Source of the DNA: Streptantibioticus ferralitis
Lineage (GTDB): Bacteria; Actinomycetota; Actinomycetes; Streptomycetales; Streptomycetaceae
NCBI RefSeq assembly: GCF_029223525.1
Contig: NZ_JARHTQ010000013.1
Span: 124,001 to 188,000, forward strand
Length of the DNA: 64,000 bases
Direction of reading: 5' to 3'
This document shows, in pieces, positions 56,655 through 64,000 of the stretch. Position numbers and translations under genes: made by a program. The notes under the pieces were generated by a model. The model was not told the DNA's origin. It saw only the letters and a program-made list of their open reading frames with translations, and ran no database searches. Position 1 is the first letter of the stretch. Every line of letters starts with the position of its first letter.

Positions 56655-58112
56655 ATGAGTGCGCAACCGCCCATCACGACGGAAGACGCCAGGTCCGGCT
56701 ACGCCGGCCCGGCCTCCGCCGACGCCACCGCGTACGGCCACGAAGCCGGACACGGACTCCAGGCAGGGCTGAAGAACCGACATCTGTCGATGATCGCCAT
56801 CGGTGGCGTCATCGGCGCGGGCTTGTTCGTCGGCTCCGGCCAGGGCATCGCCGCCGCCGGACCCGCCATTCTGCTGTCGTACGCACTGGTCGGCGCGCTC
56901 GTCGTCATGGTGATGCGCATGCTCGGTGAGATGGCGGCGGCCAACCCGGTCTCCGGCTCCTTCTCCGCGTACGCGGACCGGGCGCTGGGCCGCTGGGCGG
57001 GCTTCAGCATCGGCTGGCTCTACTGGTTCTTCTGGGTCGTGGTGCTCGCCGTCGAGGCGATGGCCGGCGCCGGCATCCTCAACAGCTGGATGCCCGCGGT
57101 GCCGACCTGGGGCTGGGCGCTGATCGTGATGGTCGTGCTCACCGCCACCAACCTGTTCTCGGTCGGCTCCTACGGTGAGTTCGAGTTCTGGTTCGCCGGC
57201 ATCAAGGTGGTCGCGATCGCCGCGTTCATCGTCATCGGCGGCCTCGCGGTCTTCGGCGTGCTGCCGGGCACCCACGACCAGGCGGTCGGCCTGGCGAACC
57301 TCACCGGTCAGGGCGGCTTCCTGCCGAAGGGCCCGGGCGCCATCCTCACCGGTGTGCTGATGGTGGTCTTCTCCTTCATGGGCAGCGAGATCGTCACCCT
57401 CGCCGCCGGTGAGTCCGAGGACCCGCGCAAGGCGGTCGTCAAGGCCACCAACAGCGTCATCTGGCGGATCGGCGTCTTCTACCTGGGCTCGATCCTGATC
57501 GTCGTCACGCTGCTGCCGTGGAACTCCCCCGAGGTCGCCAAGAGCCCGTACGTGGCGGTGCTGAACCATGTGGGCATCCCGCACGCCGGTGAGCTGATGA
57601 ACGCGATCGTGCTGACCGCCGTGCTGTCCTGCCTCAACTCCGGCCTGTACACCGCGTCCCGGATGGCGTTCTCGCTCAGCCAGCGCGGCGACGCCCCGCG
57701 CTCCTTCAGCCGCACCACCTCGCGCGGTGTGCCCATGATGGCGATCCTGGCCTCGGTGGTCTTCGGCTTCGTGGCCGTCTACTTCGACTACCAGTACCCG
57801 AAGACCATCTTCCAGTTCCTGCTCAACTCCTCCGGCGCGGTGGCGCTGTTCGTCTGGCTGGTGATCTGCTTCTCGCAGCTGCGGATGCGCCGGATCATCG
57901 AACGGGAGTCGCCCGAGCGGCTGTCGGTGCGGATGTGGGCCTACCCGTATCTGACCTGGGTGACCATCGGCATGATCGTCTTCGTGCTCGGCTACATGCT
58001 CACCGACAAGGACGGGCGCGATCAGGTGCTGATGTCGCTGCTGGCGGCGGCCCTGGTGCTGGTGGTCGCGTTCATCCGCGGTCGCCGACGCGAGGCGCTC
58101 GAACGGCACTGA
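56655..58112 (+). CDS. APC-superfamily amino-acid permease
   Basis: 485 residues, about 12 transmembrane helices, with the AAT-family signature LKNRHLSMIAIGGVIGAGLF (about 38-57) and GSEIVTLAAGESEDPRKAV (about 240). The ATG at 56655 has GAGGGA eight bases upstream. It resembles the second permease (59286-60698) along its whole length, so the two are probably duplicates. This family imports amino acids or GABA by proton symport; the substrate cannot be told. A strong terminator follows. Confidence 0.94.
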   Translation: MSAQPPITTEDARSGYAGPASADATAYGHEAGHGLQAGLKNRHLSMIAIGGVIGAGLFVGSGQGIAAAGPAILLSYALVGALVVMVMRMLGEMAAANPVSGSFSAYADRALGRWAGFSIGWLYWFFWVVVLAVEAMAGAGILNSWMPAVPTWGWALIVMVVLTATNLFSVGSYGEFEFWFAGIKVVAIAAFIVIGGLAVFGVLPGTHDQAVGLANLTGQGGFLPKGPGAILTGVLMVVFSFMGSEIVTLAAGESEDPRKAVVKATNSVIWRIGVFYLGSILIVVTLLPWNSPEVAKSPYVAVLNHVGIPHAGELMNAIVLTAVLSCLNSGLYTASRMAFSLSQRGDAPRSFSRTTSRGVPMMAILASVVFGFVAVYFDYQYPKTIFQFLLNSSGAVALFVWLVICFSQLRMRRIIERESPERLSVRMWAYPYLTWVTIGMIVFVLGYMLTDKDGRDQVLMSLLAAALVLVVAFIRGRRREALERH

Positions 58113-58120
58113 CCCACTGA

Positions 58121-58164
58121 CGGCGATGGCCCGCACCCCCTGGACGGGGTGCGGGCCATCGCCG
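58121..58164. terminator. Bidirectional terminator between permease and bioY
   Basis: A 19-bp perfect stem (58121-58139 with 58146-58164) and a 6-nt loop between convergent stops at 58112 and 58174. Confidence 0.9.
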
Positions 58165-58173
58165 TGCGGGGGT

Positions 58174-58773
58174 TCAGCCGTTGCGGGCGACCAGCTTCCA
58201 CGCCGCGGGCAGCAGACCCATGGCCAGCGCGGCCTTGAGAGCATCGCCGATCAGGTACGGGGTGAAGCCCAGGGAGAGCGCCTGGCCGAAGGAGAGGTGC
58301 GCGGCGATCGCCAGGTACGGCACGCCGATGGCGTAGATCACGGCCTCGCCGACCAGCATCGCCCCCGCCGTCCGCCACACGCTGCGGTCCGCGCCGCGCC
58401 GGGCCAGCGCGCCGACCGCCGCCGAGGCGAGCACCATGCCGAGGATGTAGCCGAAGGTGACCAGCCCGGCGCCGTGCGCGCCGTTCGCGAACCACGGCAC
58501 CCCCGCGACACCCGCGACGGCGTACAGCAGCAGCGACAGCACACCGCGCCGGGCGCCCAGCGAGGTGCCGACCAGCAGCGCGGCGAAGGTCTGCCCGGTG
58601 ACCGGCACCGGCGAGCCCGGGACCGGTACGGCGAGCTGTGCGGCCAGGCCGGTGAGCGCGGCGCCGCCGACGACCAGGGCCGCGTCGCGCAGCCGGGTGC
58701 GGGTGGCGGAGGAGGCGGGCAGCAGGTCGGCCAGGACCTGCTGCGGACGGACGGGGGCGGCTGCGAGGCTCAT
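58174..58773 (-). CDS. bioY: BioY biotin transporter substrate-binding subunit
   Basis: 199 residues from ATG 58773 (MSLAAAPVRPQQVLADLL), with six hydrophobic segments. BioY marks are VPVTGQTFAALLVGTSLGARRG (about 74) and the late FTPYLIGDALKAALAM. In ECF-type uptake BioY is the biotin-binding S component and can work with or without BioMN. No ATPase or T component is adjacent. It is flanked by the two permeases on the opposite strand. Confidence 0.95.
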   Translation of the reverse strand: MSLAAAPVRPQQVLADLLPASSATRTRLRDAALVVGGAALTGLAAQLAVPVPGSPVPVTGQTFAALLVGTSLGARRGVLSLLLYAVAGVAGVPWFANGAHGAGLVTFGYILGMVLASAAVGALARRGADRSVWRTAGAMLVGEAVIYAIGVPYLAIAAHLSFGQALSLGFTPYLIGDALKAALAMGLLPAAWKLVARNG

Positions 58774-59285
58774 CGGGACTCCGCGAAGTGAAGGGGCTGG
58801 ACGGGACACCGTGACGGTAACCCAGCGCACCGACTCGGAACACGGTGAGCGAATGACAAAGGCTCATTCCCGGCCGTAGTCACTTCCGTACAAAGAGCGA
58901 TGCCGAACCAGGGCGTGCCGCCCACTCGCCGTGATGCTCGTCACTGGCATGGCCACCGAAGATGAACCGCTTTGCGACCCGGGAGGCGATACGGCGACAC
59001 TGTGGAGTCCCCCCAATTGACCCCGTCGATCCCGAGGGTTAGCAGCACCATGCACGACGCACCTCCCGCCGCCGCGCGCGAGCTCGACGACGGCGGGAGC
59101 GAACCGCCCGGCGCAGCTGAAGGCGCATCGCCACCAAAAGATCACATAAGGGGTACAGCACGCGATTGACGAGACATCAGTCACGTTGCGTTAACAAAGT
59201 GTCCGGATGGCGAACGCCGCGTTGTTGTGACCGGTACTCGCCCGCACACTATGGCGATCCGTACCGCTCTCACCCCCTGGACGTC
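58774..59285. other. Divergent gap between bioY and the second permease
   Basis: About 510 bp. A possible promoter for the permease is TTGACG (59166-59171) with GTTAAC (59190-59195), 18 bp apart. The short ORFs (58972-59169 plus, 58864-59184 minus) match nothing recognisable. I see no clear regulator site for bioY. Confidence 0.4.
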
Positions 59286-60698
59286 ATGCCCATGAGTCGG
59301 ACACCGACCCCGATATCCGATACGACACCATCCGGCACAGCCGCCTCGGAACAGCGCCTCGGCCAGGGCCTCAAGCAGCGCCATCTGTCGATGATCGCCC
59401 TCGGCGGTGTCATCGGCGCCGGGTTGTTCGTCGGCTCGGGCGCGGGCATCGCCGCCGCCGGGCCGTCCATCGTGCTGGCCTACGCGGCCTCCGGTGTGCT
59501 GGTCATGCTGGTGATGCGGATGCTGGGCGAGATGTCCGCCGCCAATCCGGCCTCCGGGTCCTTCTCGGTGCACGCCGAGCGCTCCATCGGCCCGTGGGCG
59601 GGATTCGCCGCGGGGTGGACGTTCTGGACCCTGCTGTGTGTGGGCGTCGCGGCCGAGGCGATCGGTGCGGCCGGGATCATGACCAACTGGTTTCCCGGGA
59701 CGCCGTCGTGGATGTGGGTCGCGATCTTCATGGCGGTCTTCTGCGGTACGAACCTGGCGGCCGTCAGCAACTTCGGTGAGTTCGAGTTCTGGTTCGCCGC
59801 GCTGAAGGTCGCCGCCATCTCGCTCTTCCTGGTGCTGGGCGTACTGGCGATCTTCGGCCTGCTGCCCGGGACGCATGCGGTGGGCACCGCGAATCTCACC
59901 GGTGCGGGCGGCTTCCTGCCCAAGGGCTCCAACGGCCTGGTGGTCGGCCTGCTCGCCTCGGTCTTCGCGTACGGCGGCCTGGAGACGGTGACCATCGCCG
60001 CGGCCGAGTCCGAGAACCCGGTCAAGGGCGTCGGCCAGGCGGTGCGGACCGCGATGTGGCGGATCGCGCTGTTCTACGTCGGCTCGATGCTGGTCATCGT
60101 CACCCTGATCCCGTGGAACGACGGCTCGCTGACCAAGCACGGCCCGTATGTGGCCGTACTCGACCACATCGGGGTGCCGGGCGCGGGCCAGTTGATGAAC
60201 GTGGTCATCCTGGTCGCCCTGCTCTCGGCGATGAACGCCAACATCTACGGCTCGTCGCGTATGGCGTACTCGCTGGTCGCACGCGGCCAGGGCCCCCGGC
60301 GGCTGGGCAGGCTGAGCGGTGGGGTGCCGCGGATCGCCGTGCTCTCCTCCTCCGCGTTCGGCTTCTTCGCGGTGCTGCTCAGCTACTGGTGGCCGACCAC
60401 GGTGTTCGCCTGGCTGTTGAACATGGTGGGCGCGGCGGTACTGGTGGTGTGGGCGTTCATCGCGGTGGCGCAGCTGCGGATGCGGCGCCGGCTGGAGCGC
60501 GAGACGCCGGACAAGTTGGTCGTACGGATGTGGGCGTTCCCGTATCTGACCTGGGTGGCGCTGCTGGGCATCGTGACGGTGCTGGTGCTGATGGCTCTAC
60601 AGCCCGACACGCGGGTGCAGTTGTACTTCACCGGCGGTGCGACCGTCGCACTGGCGGCCCTCGGCTACGCGCGCCAACGGGCGGCGCGGCGCGGCTGA
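59286..60698 (+). CDS. APC-superfamily amino-acid permease, paralogue of 56655-58112
   Basis: 470 residues, about 12 transmembrane helices, with LKQRHLSMIALGGVIGAGLF (about 27) and GLETVTIAAAESENPVKGV (about 234). Starts at ATG 59286 or, two codons later, 59292; neither has a strong ribosome site. It shares its order of motifs and lengths with the first permease but differs at many positions, so divergence is not recent. The substrate is unknown. Confidence 0.93.
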   Translation: MPMSRTPTPISDTTPSGTAASEQRLGQGLKQRHLSMIALGGVIGAGLFVGSGAGIAAAGPSIVLAYAASGVLVMLVMRMLGEMSAANPASGSFSVHAERSIGPWAGFAAGWTFWTLLCVGVAAEAIGAAGIMTNWFPGTPSWMWVAIFMAVFCGTNLAAVSNFGEFEFWFAALKVAAISLFLVLGVLAIFGLLPGTHAVGTANLTGAGGFLPKGSNGLVVGLLASVFAYGGLETVTIAAAESENPVKGVGQAVRTAMWRIALFYVGSMLVIVTLIPWNDGSLTKHGPYVAVLDHIGVPGAGQLMNVVILVALLSAMNANIYGSSRMAYSLVARGQGPRRLGRLSGGVPRIAVLSSSAFGFFAVLLSYWWPTTVFAWLLNMVGAAVLVVWAFIAVAQLRMRRRLERETPDKLVVRMWAFPYLTWVALLGIVTVLVLMALQPDTRVQLYFTGGATVALAALGYARQRAARRG

Positions 60699-60717
60699 CA
60701 CCGACTCGGACAGGGCG

Positions 60718-60754
60718 ACTGGAGGGCCGGACCCATTGGGTCCGGCCCTCCAGT
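60718..60754. terminator. Terminator after the second permease
   Basis: A 17-bp perfect stem (60718-60734 with 60738-60754) and a 3-nt loop. It also shields the sod promoter from readthrough. Confidence 0.9.
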
Positions 60755-60784
60755 GCGTTCGGGATTGCTGCTGGTAGCCTGCAT

Positions 60785-60801
60785 TTGCGAATGACTTGCA
60801 A
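60785..60801 (+). promoter_or_regulatory. Nur-box-like operator of the superoxide dismutase gene
   Basis: TTGCGA-N5-TTGCAA at 60785-60801, one mismatch from the TTGCAA-N5-TTGCAA type box bound by the nickel-responsive Fur-family repressor Nur, as I recall it for the Streptomyces sodF promoter. It lies 24 bp before the ATG and just downstream of a possible -10, TAGCCT (60775-60780), well placed to block transcription when nickel is plentiful. Confidence 0.75.
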
Positions 60802-60824
60802 TAAGCAGCCCGGAGGACCTACGC

Positions 60825-61463
60825 ATGTCCACGTACACCCTTCCTGAACTCCCTTATGACTACGCCGCGTTGGAGCCGGTCATCAGCGGAGAGATCATCG
60901 AGCTGCACCACGACAAGCACCACGCGGCGTACGTCAAGGGCGCCAACGACACCCTGGACCAGCTCGCCGAGGCGCGGGAGAAGGACGCCTGGGGTTCGAT
61001 CAACGGCCTGGAGAAGAACCTCGCGTTCCACCTTTCCGGCCACATCCTGCACAGCATCTACTGGCGGAACATGACCGGCGACGGTGGCGGTGCGCCGCTG
61101 GACAAGGACGGCACCGGCGAGCTGGCCGACGCCATCGCCGAGCACTTCGGCGGATTCGCCCGCTTCAAGGCACAGCTGTCGAAGGCCGCCGCGACCACGC
61201 AGGGCTCCGGGTGGGGCGTACTCGCCTTCGAGCCGCTCAGCGGCCGCCTCATCGTCGAGCAGGTCTACGACCACCAGGGCAACGTCGGCCAGGGCAGCGT
61301 TCCGCTGCTGGTCTTCGACGCCTGGGAGCACGCCTTCTACCTGCAGTACCGCAACCAGAAGGTGGACTTCGTCGAGGCCATGTGGCGCGTGGTCAACTGG
61401 CCGGATGTCAACGCCCGTTACCTCGCGGCGAAGAGCAAGGTCGGCGGTCTGCTGGTTCCGTGA
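60825..61463 (+). CDS. sodF: Fe/Mn-type superoxide dismutase (SodF)
   Basis: A 212-residue enzyme that disproportionates superoxide. Metal ligands are the His in [12 protein letters not shown], the His in [13 protein letters not shown], and Asp and His in [13 protein letters not shown]. The ATG at 60825 has GGAGG eight bases upstream. The Nur-box-like operator in its promoter suggests it is the iron enzyme made when nickel is scarce and the nickel enzyme SodN cannot work, as known in S. coelicolor. SodN is not in this window. Confidence 0.97.
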   Translation: MSTYTLPELPYDYAALEPVISGEIIELHHDKHHAAYVKGANDTLDQLAEAREKDAWGSINGLEKNLAFHLSGHILHSIYWRNMTGDGGGAPLDKDGTGELADAIAEHFGGFARFKAQLSKAAATTQGSGWGVLAFEPLSGRLIVEQVYDHQGNVGQGSVPLLVFDAWEHAFYLQYRNQKVDFVEAMWRVVNWPDVNARYLAAKSKVGGLLVP

Positions 61464-61480
61464 CCCCGCCGCCCAGGAAC

Positions 61481-61519
61481 GGAAGGCCCCCGCGCGGTGG
61501 TGTCGCGCGGGGGCCTTCC
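61481..61519. terminator. Bidirectional terminator after sodF
   Basis: Stem GGAAGGCCCCCGCGC/GCGCGGGGGCCTTCC (15 bp) with a 9-nt loop between convergent genes. Confidence 0.9.
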
Positions 61520-61551
61520 CCTTGTCCCAAGGTCGGATCGTATCGGGCGGA

Positions 61552-62193
61552 TCAGTCGAAGACGGGGCCGACCGTCCGGGTCCGCTTGATCTCATAGAAG
61601 CCGGGCGTCGAGGCGACCAGCAGCGTGCCGTCCCACAGCTTGGCCGCCGCCTCGCCCTTGGGAGCCGGAGTGACCACCGGGCCGAAGAACGCCACCTGGT
61701 CGCCGTCCGCCCCCGGCACCGCGATCACCGGCGTGCCGACGTCCTCGCCGACCAGGCCGATGCCCGCCTGATGCGAGGCCCGCAGCTCGGTGTCGTACGC
61801 GTCACTGTCGGCCACGTCCGCGAGCTCCGCGGGCAGGCCGGCCTCCTCCAGCGCGGCGACGATGGTCTCGCGGGTCCTGGGCAGGCCCTGGTTGTGGAAC
61901 CGGGTGCCGAGCGCGGTGTAGAGCGGACCCAGCACCTCGCTGCCGTGCTTCTGCTCGGCGGCGATGCAGACCCGCACCGGGCCCCAGGCGGTCGCCAGCA
62001 GCTCACGGTACTGGTCGGGCAGCTCATCCAGCCTGTTCTCGTTGAGCACGGCAAGGCTCATCACATGCCACCGCACGCTCACCGGGCGTACCTTCTCGAC
62101 CTCCAGCATCCAGCGCGAGGTCATCCACGCCCACGGGCACAGCGGGTCGAACCAGAAGTCCGCGGGGATCTTCTCGGTATCCGTCGTCGTCAC
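61552..62193 (-). CDS. DsbA-family oxidoreductase, Rv2466c-like (mycothiol-dependent)
   Basis: 213 residues from the GTG at 62193, which has GGAGAGG upstream. It is close in layout to the mycobacterial mycothiol-dependent nitroreductase Rv2466c: ADFWFDPLCPWAWMTSRW near residue 10, VRWHVMSLAVLNENRLDELP (about 40), AAEQKHGSEVLGPLYTALG (about 75), VGEDVGTPVIAVPG, and the end EIKRTRTVGPVFD. The active site reads CPWA, so the second cysteine of the CPWC motif is Ala and only a monothiol mechanism with mycothiol is likely. Divergent from pepN. Confidence 0.9.
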   Translation of the reverse strand: MTTTDTEKIPADFWFDPLCPWAWMTSRWMLEVEKVRPVSVRWHVMSLAVLNENRLDELPDQYRELLATAWGPVRVCIAAEQKHGSEVLGPLYTALGTRFHNQGLPRTRETIVAALEEAGLPAELADVADSDAYDTELRASHQAGIGLVGEDVGTPVIAVPGADGDQVAFFGPVVTPAPKGEAAAKLWDGTLLVASTPGFYEIKRTRTVGPVFD

Positions 62194-62381
62194 AGCCTCT
62201 CCCAAGGTCGTTCGATATGAAACGACACACGTCGGGGGCTGCAACACAGGTGATCAGGCGGGCATTCCCGACCGATGGGCCTCGTGTCACCTGCCCTGTC
62301 ACATGCGATGATGCGACTTCGGCCGCACCGGCGACGGACCCGGCGGACGAGGCAGACGAGACACGAGACAAAGGAGTCACC

Positions 62382-64000
62382 GTGCCCGGCGAGAACCTGA
62401 CCCGAGACGAGGCCCGCGAGCGGGCCGGGCTGATCTCAGTGGACGGGTACGAGGTGTCGCTCGACCTGCGTTCCGCGGTGCTGCCGCACGAGGACACCTT
62501 CCGCTCGGTGACCACCGTCCGGTTCCGCTGTACGCGGCCGGGGGCGGCCACCTTCGTGGACCTGGTCGCCCCCTCGGTCAGCTCCGTGCTGCTGAACGGG
62601 CGCGAGCTGGACCCCGCGGTGGTCTTCGACGGCAGCCGGATCGCGCTGGAAGGCCTCGCCGAGACCAACGAACTGGTGGTGGACGCGGCCTGCGCCTACA
62701 GCCGGACCGGCGAGGGCCTGCACCGGTTCGCCGACCCCGAGGACGGCGAGGTCTACCTCTACACCCAGTACGAACCGGCCGACGCACGGCGGGTGTTCGC
62801 CAACTTCGAGCAGCCCGACCTCAAGGCGCCGTTCACCTTCTCCGTCACCGCCCCCGAGCACTGGACCGTGCTCGGCAACGGCGAGCAGACGGGGCGGGAC
62901 GGCGAGACCCGGCACTTCGCGACCACCGAGCCGATCTCCACCTACATCACCGCCGTGGTCGCCGGTCCGTACCACGTGGAGCGCGACCACTACTCGCGCA
63001 CGTTCGACGACGGCGGCCGGCTGGAGATCCCGCTGAGCGCGCTGTGCCGCCGGTCGCTCGCCCAGCACTTCGACGCCGCCGACATCTTCCAGGTCACCAG
63101 GCAGGGCCTGGACTTCTTCCACGACCACTTCGACTACCCGTACCCGTTCGGGAAGTACGACCAGGCGTTCGTGCCGGAGTACAACATCGGCGCGATGGAG
63201 AACCCCGGTCTGGTGACCTTCCGCGAGGAGTTCGTCTTCCGCGGCAAGGTGACCCAGGCGTCCTACGAGAGCCGGGCCACCGTCGTCCTGCACGAGATGG
63301 CGCACATGTGGTTCGGCGATCTGGTCACCATGGAGTGGTGGGACGACCTGTGGCTCAAGGAGTCGTTCGCCGACTTCATGGGCTCCTTCTCCCTGGTCGA
63401 GGCGACCCGCTTCACCAACGGATGGATCTCCTTCGCCAACCGGCGCAAGGCGTGGGCGTACCGGGCGGACCAGTTGCCGTCCACCCACCCGATCACCGCC
63501 GACATCCGCGATCTGGAGGACGCCAAGCTCAACTTCGACGGGATCACCTACTCGAAGGGTGCGAGCGTTCTGAAGCAGCTCGTCGCCTATGCGGGCCAGG
63601 ACGCGTTCCTGGAGGGCACCCGCCGCTACTTCAAACGGCACGCGTACGGCAACACCCGCCTCACCGACCTGCTGTCCGTGCTGGCGGAGACGTCGGGCCG
63701 GGACATGGCGCAGTGGTCGCGGGTGTGGTTGCAGACCGCGGGCGTCAACTCGCTGACCCCGCAGATCACCTACGGCGCGGACGGCCGGGTCGAGCAACTG
63801 GCGGTGCTCCAGGAGGGCGCACCGCTGCGCCCCCACCGGGTCGCGGTCGGGCTGTACCGGTGCGGCGCGGACGGCGCGCTGGAGCGGTACGCGCGGGTGG
63901 AGACGGACGTGGCCGGTGAGCGGACGGCCATCGGCGAGCTGGCCGGAGCCGAGCGCCCGGATCTGGTGCTGGTCAACGACGATGACCTCACGTACTGCAA
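62382..64000 (+). CDS. pepN: Aminopeptidase N (M1 family), N-terminal 540 residues
   Basis: Zinc aminopeptidase that trims N-terminal residues from peptides. The GTG at 62382 has AAGGAG six bases upstream and opens VPGENLTRDEARERAGLIS. The N-terminal beta domain is followed by the exopeptidase motif NIGAMENPGLVTF (about 270) and the zinc motif LHEMAHMWFGD (about 304) with the distant Glu in WLKESFADFMG. The frame is open to the last base; actinobacterial PepN has about 850 residues, so the C-terminal third is missing because of the window edge. Confidence 0.97.
   Translation, partial: MPGENLTRDEARERAGLISVDGYEVSLDLRSAVLPHEDTFRSVTTVRFRCTRPGAATFVDLVAPSVSSVLLNGRELDPAVVFDGSRIALEGLAETNELVVDAACAYSRTGEGLHRFADPEDGEVYLYTQYEPADARRVFANFEQPDLKAPFTFSVTAPEHWTVLGNGEQTGRDGETRHFATTEPISTYITAVVAGPYHVERDHYSRTFDDGGRLEIPLSALCRRSLAQHFDAADIFQVTRQGLDFFHDHFDYPYPFGKYDQAFVPEYNIGAMENPGLVTFREEFVFRGKVTQASYESRATVVLHEMAHMWFGDLVTMEWWDDLWLKESFADFMGSFSLVEATRFTNGWISFANRRKAWAYRADQLPSTHPITADIRDLEDAKLNFDGITYSKGASVLKQLVAYAGQDAFLEGTRRYFKRHAYGNTRLTDLLSVLAETSGRDMAQWSRVWLQTAGVNSLTPQITYGADGRVEQLAVLQEGAPLRPHRVAVGLYRCGADGALERYARVETDVAGERTAIGELAGAERPDLVLVNDDDLTYC

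Overview
The window is chromosomal core DNA from a high-GC actinomycete, almost certainly a streptomycete (Streptomyces or a close relative such as Kitasatospora). The support is the gene order leuS - nadD - proA/proB - obgE/rpmA/rplU - rne - rodA/PBP2/mreDCB - ndk/folC/valS - clpX/clpP2/clpP1/tig - sod - pepN, which from memory matches the conserved core of Streptomyces chromosomes, together with strong third-position GC, frequent GTG starts, long GC-rich hairpin terminators without U-runs, and actinobacterial families (CYTH-CHAD protein, Rv2466c-like mycothiol-linked reductase, DUF2344 protein, Nei-type glycosylase).

Layout. 1-3000: the 5' end of leuS with a leucine-rich leader peptide and attenuator hairpin, then a secreted sedolisin. 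3357-7900: a patch of gene decay, with an intact haem-type membrane protein next to a shattered NuoF-like gene, a GT87 mannosyltransferase, and the 3' halves of an MFS exporter and an MmyB-type regulator joined head to head, between two tRNA-Ala(GGC) genes. 7966-12200: nadD, LCP protein, rsfS, a histidine phosphatase and two tiny membrane proteins. 12268-18325: M48 peptidase, two paralogous single-pass membrane proteins, proA, a conserved unknown, proB. 18429-24504: obgE, rpmA, rplU, and RNase E with very long low-complexity arms. 24755-29679: a DUF2344 gene and its usual radical-SAM partner, separated here by about 2 kb of accessory debris (truncated VapC, a small tautomerase, a truncated beta-helix gene). 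29753-37750: CYTH-CHAD protein and the cell-wall elongation operon rodA-PBP2-mreD-mreC-mreB (transcribed mreB first). 38020-43092: ndk, folC, DUF4233, valS. 43234-46761: accessory genes, including a secreted four-cysteine peptide and an XRE-TPR regulator divergent from two small ORFs. 46819-51323: Clp protease and trigger factor, with a good ClgR-type operator upstream of clpP1. 51482-64000: two tRNAs, a SpoIIE-type phosphatase, an Eis-type acetyltransferase, Nei, RpiB, two similar amino-acid permeases around bioY, Fe-type superoxide dismutase with a Nur-box-like operator, an Rv2466c-like oxidoreductase and the start of pepN.

Most of the window is housekeeping: translation (leuS, valS, rsfS, L21, L27, Obg, trigger factor), RNA processing, proline synthesis, NAD and folate metabolism, wall growth and proteolysis. 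The most interesting signals are regulatory (leuS leader, Nur box, ClgR box, operator-like repeats at the XRE locus) and evolutionary (multi-frameshift pseudogene, deletion scar joining two divergent genes, accessory island splitting a conserved pair, interspersed 53-bp repeats). No CRISPR array, complete insertion sequence, prophage or defence system was seen. All family assignments come from reading motifs by eye; no database search was run.
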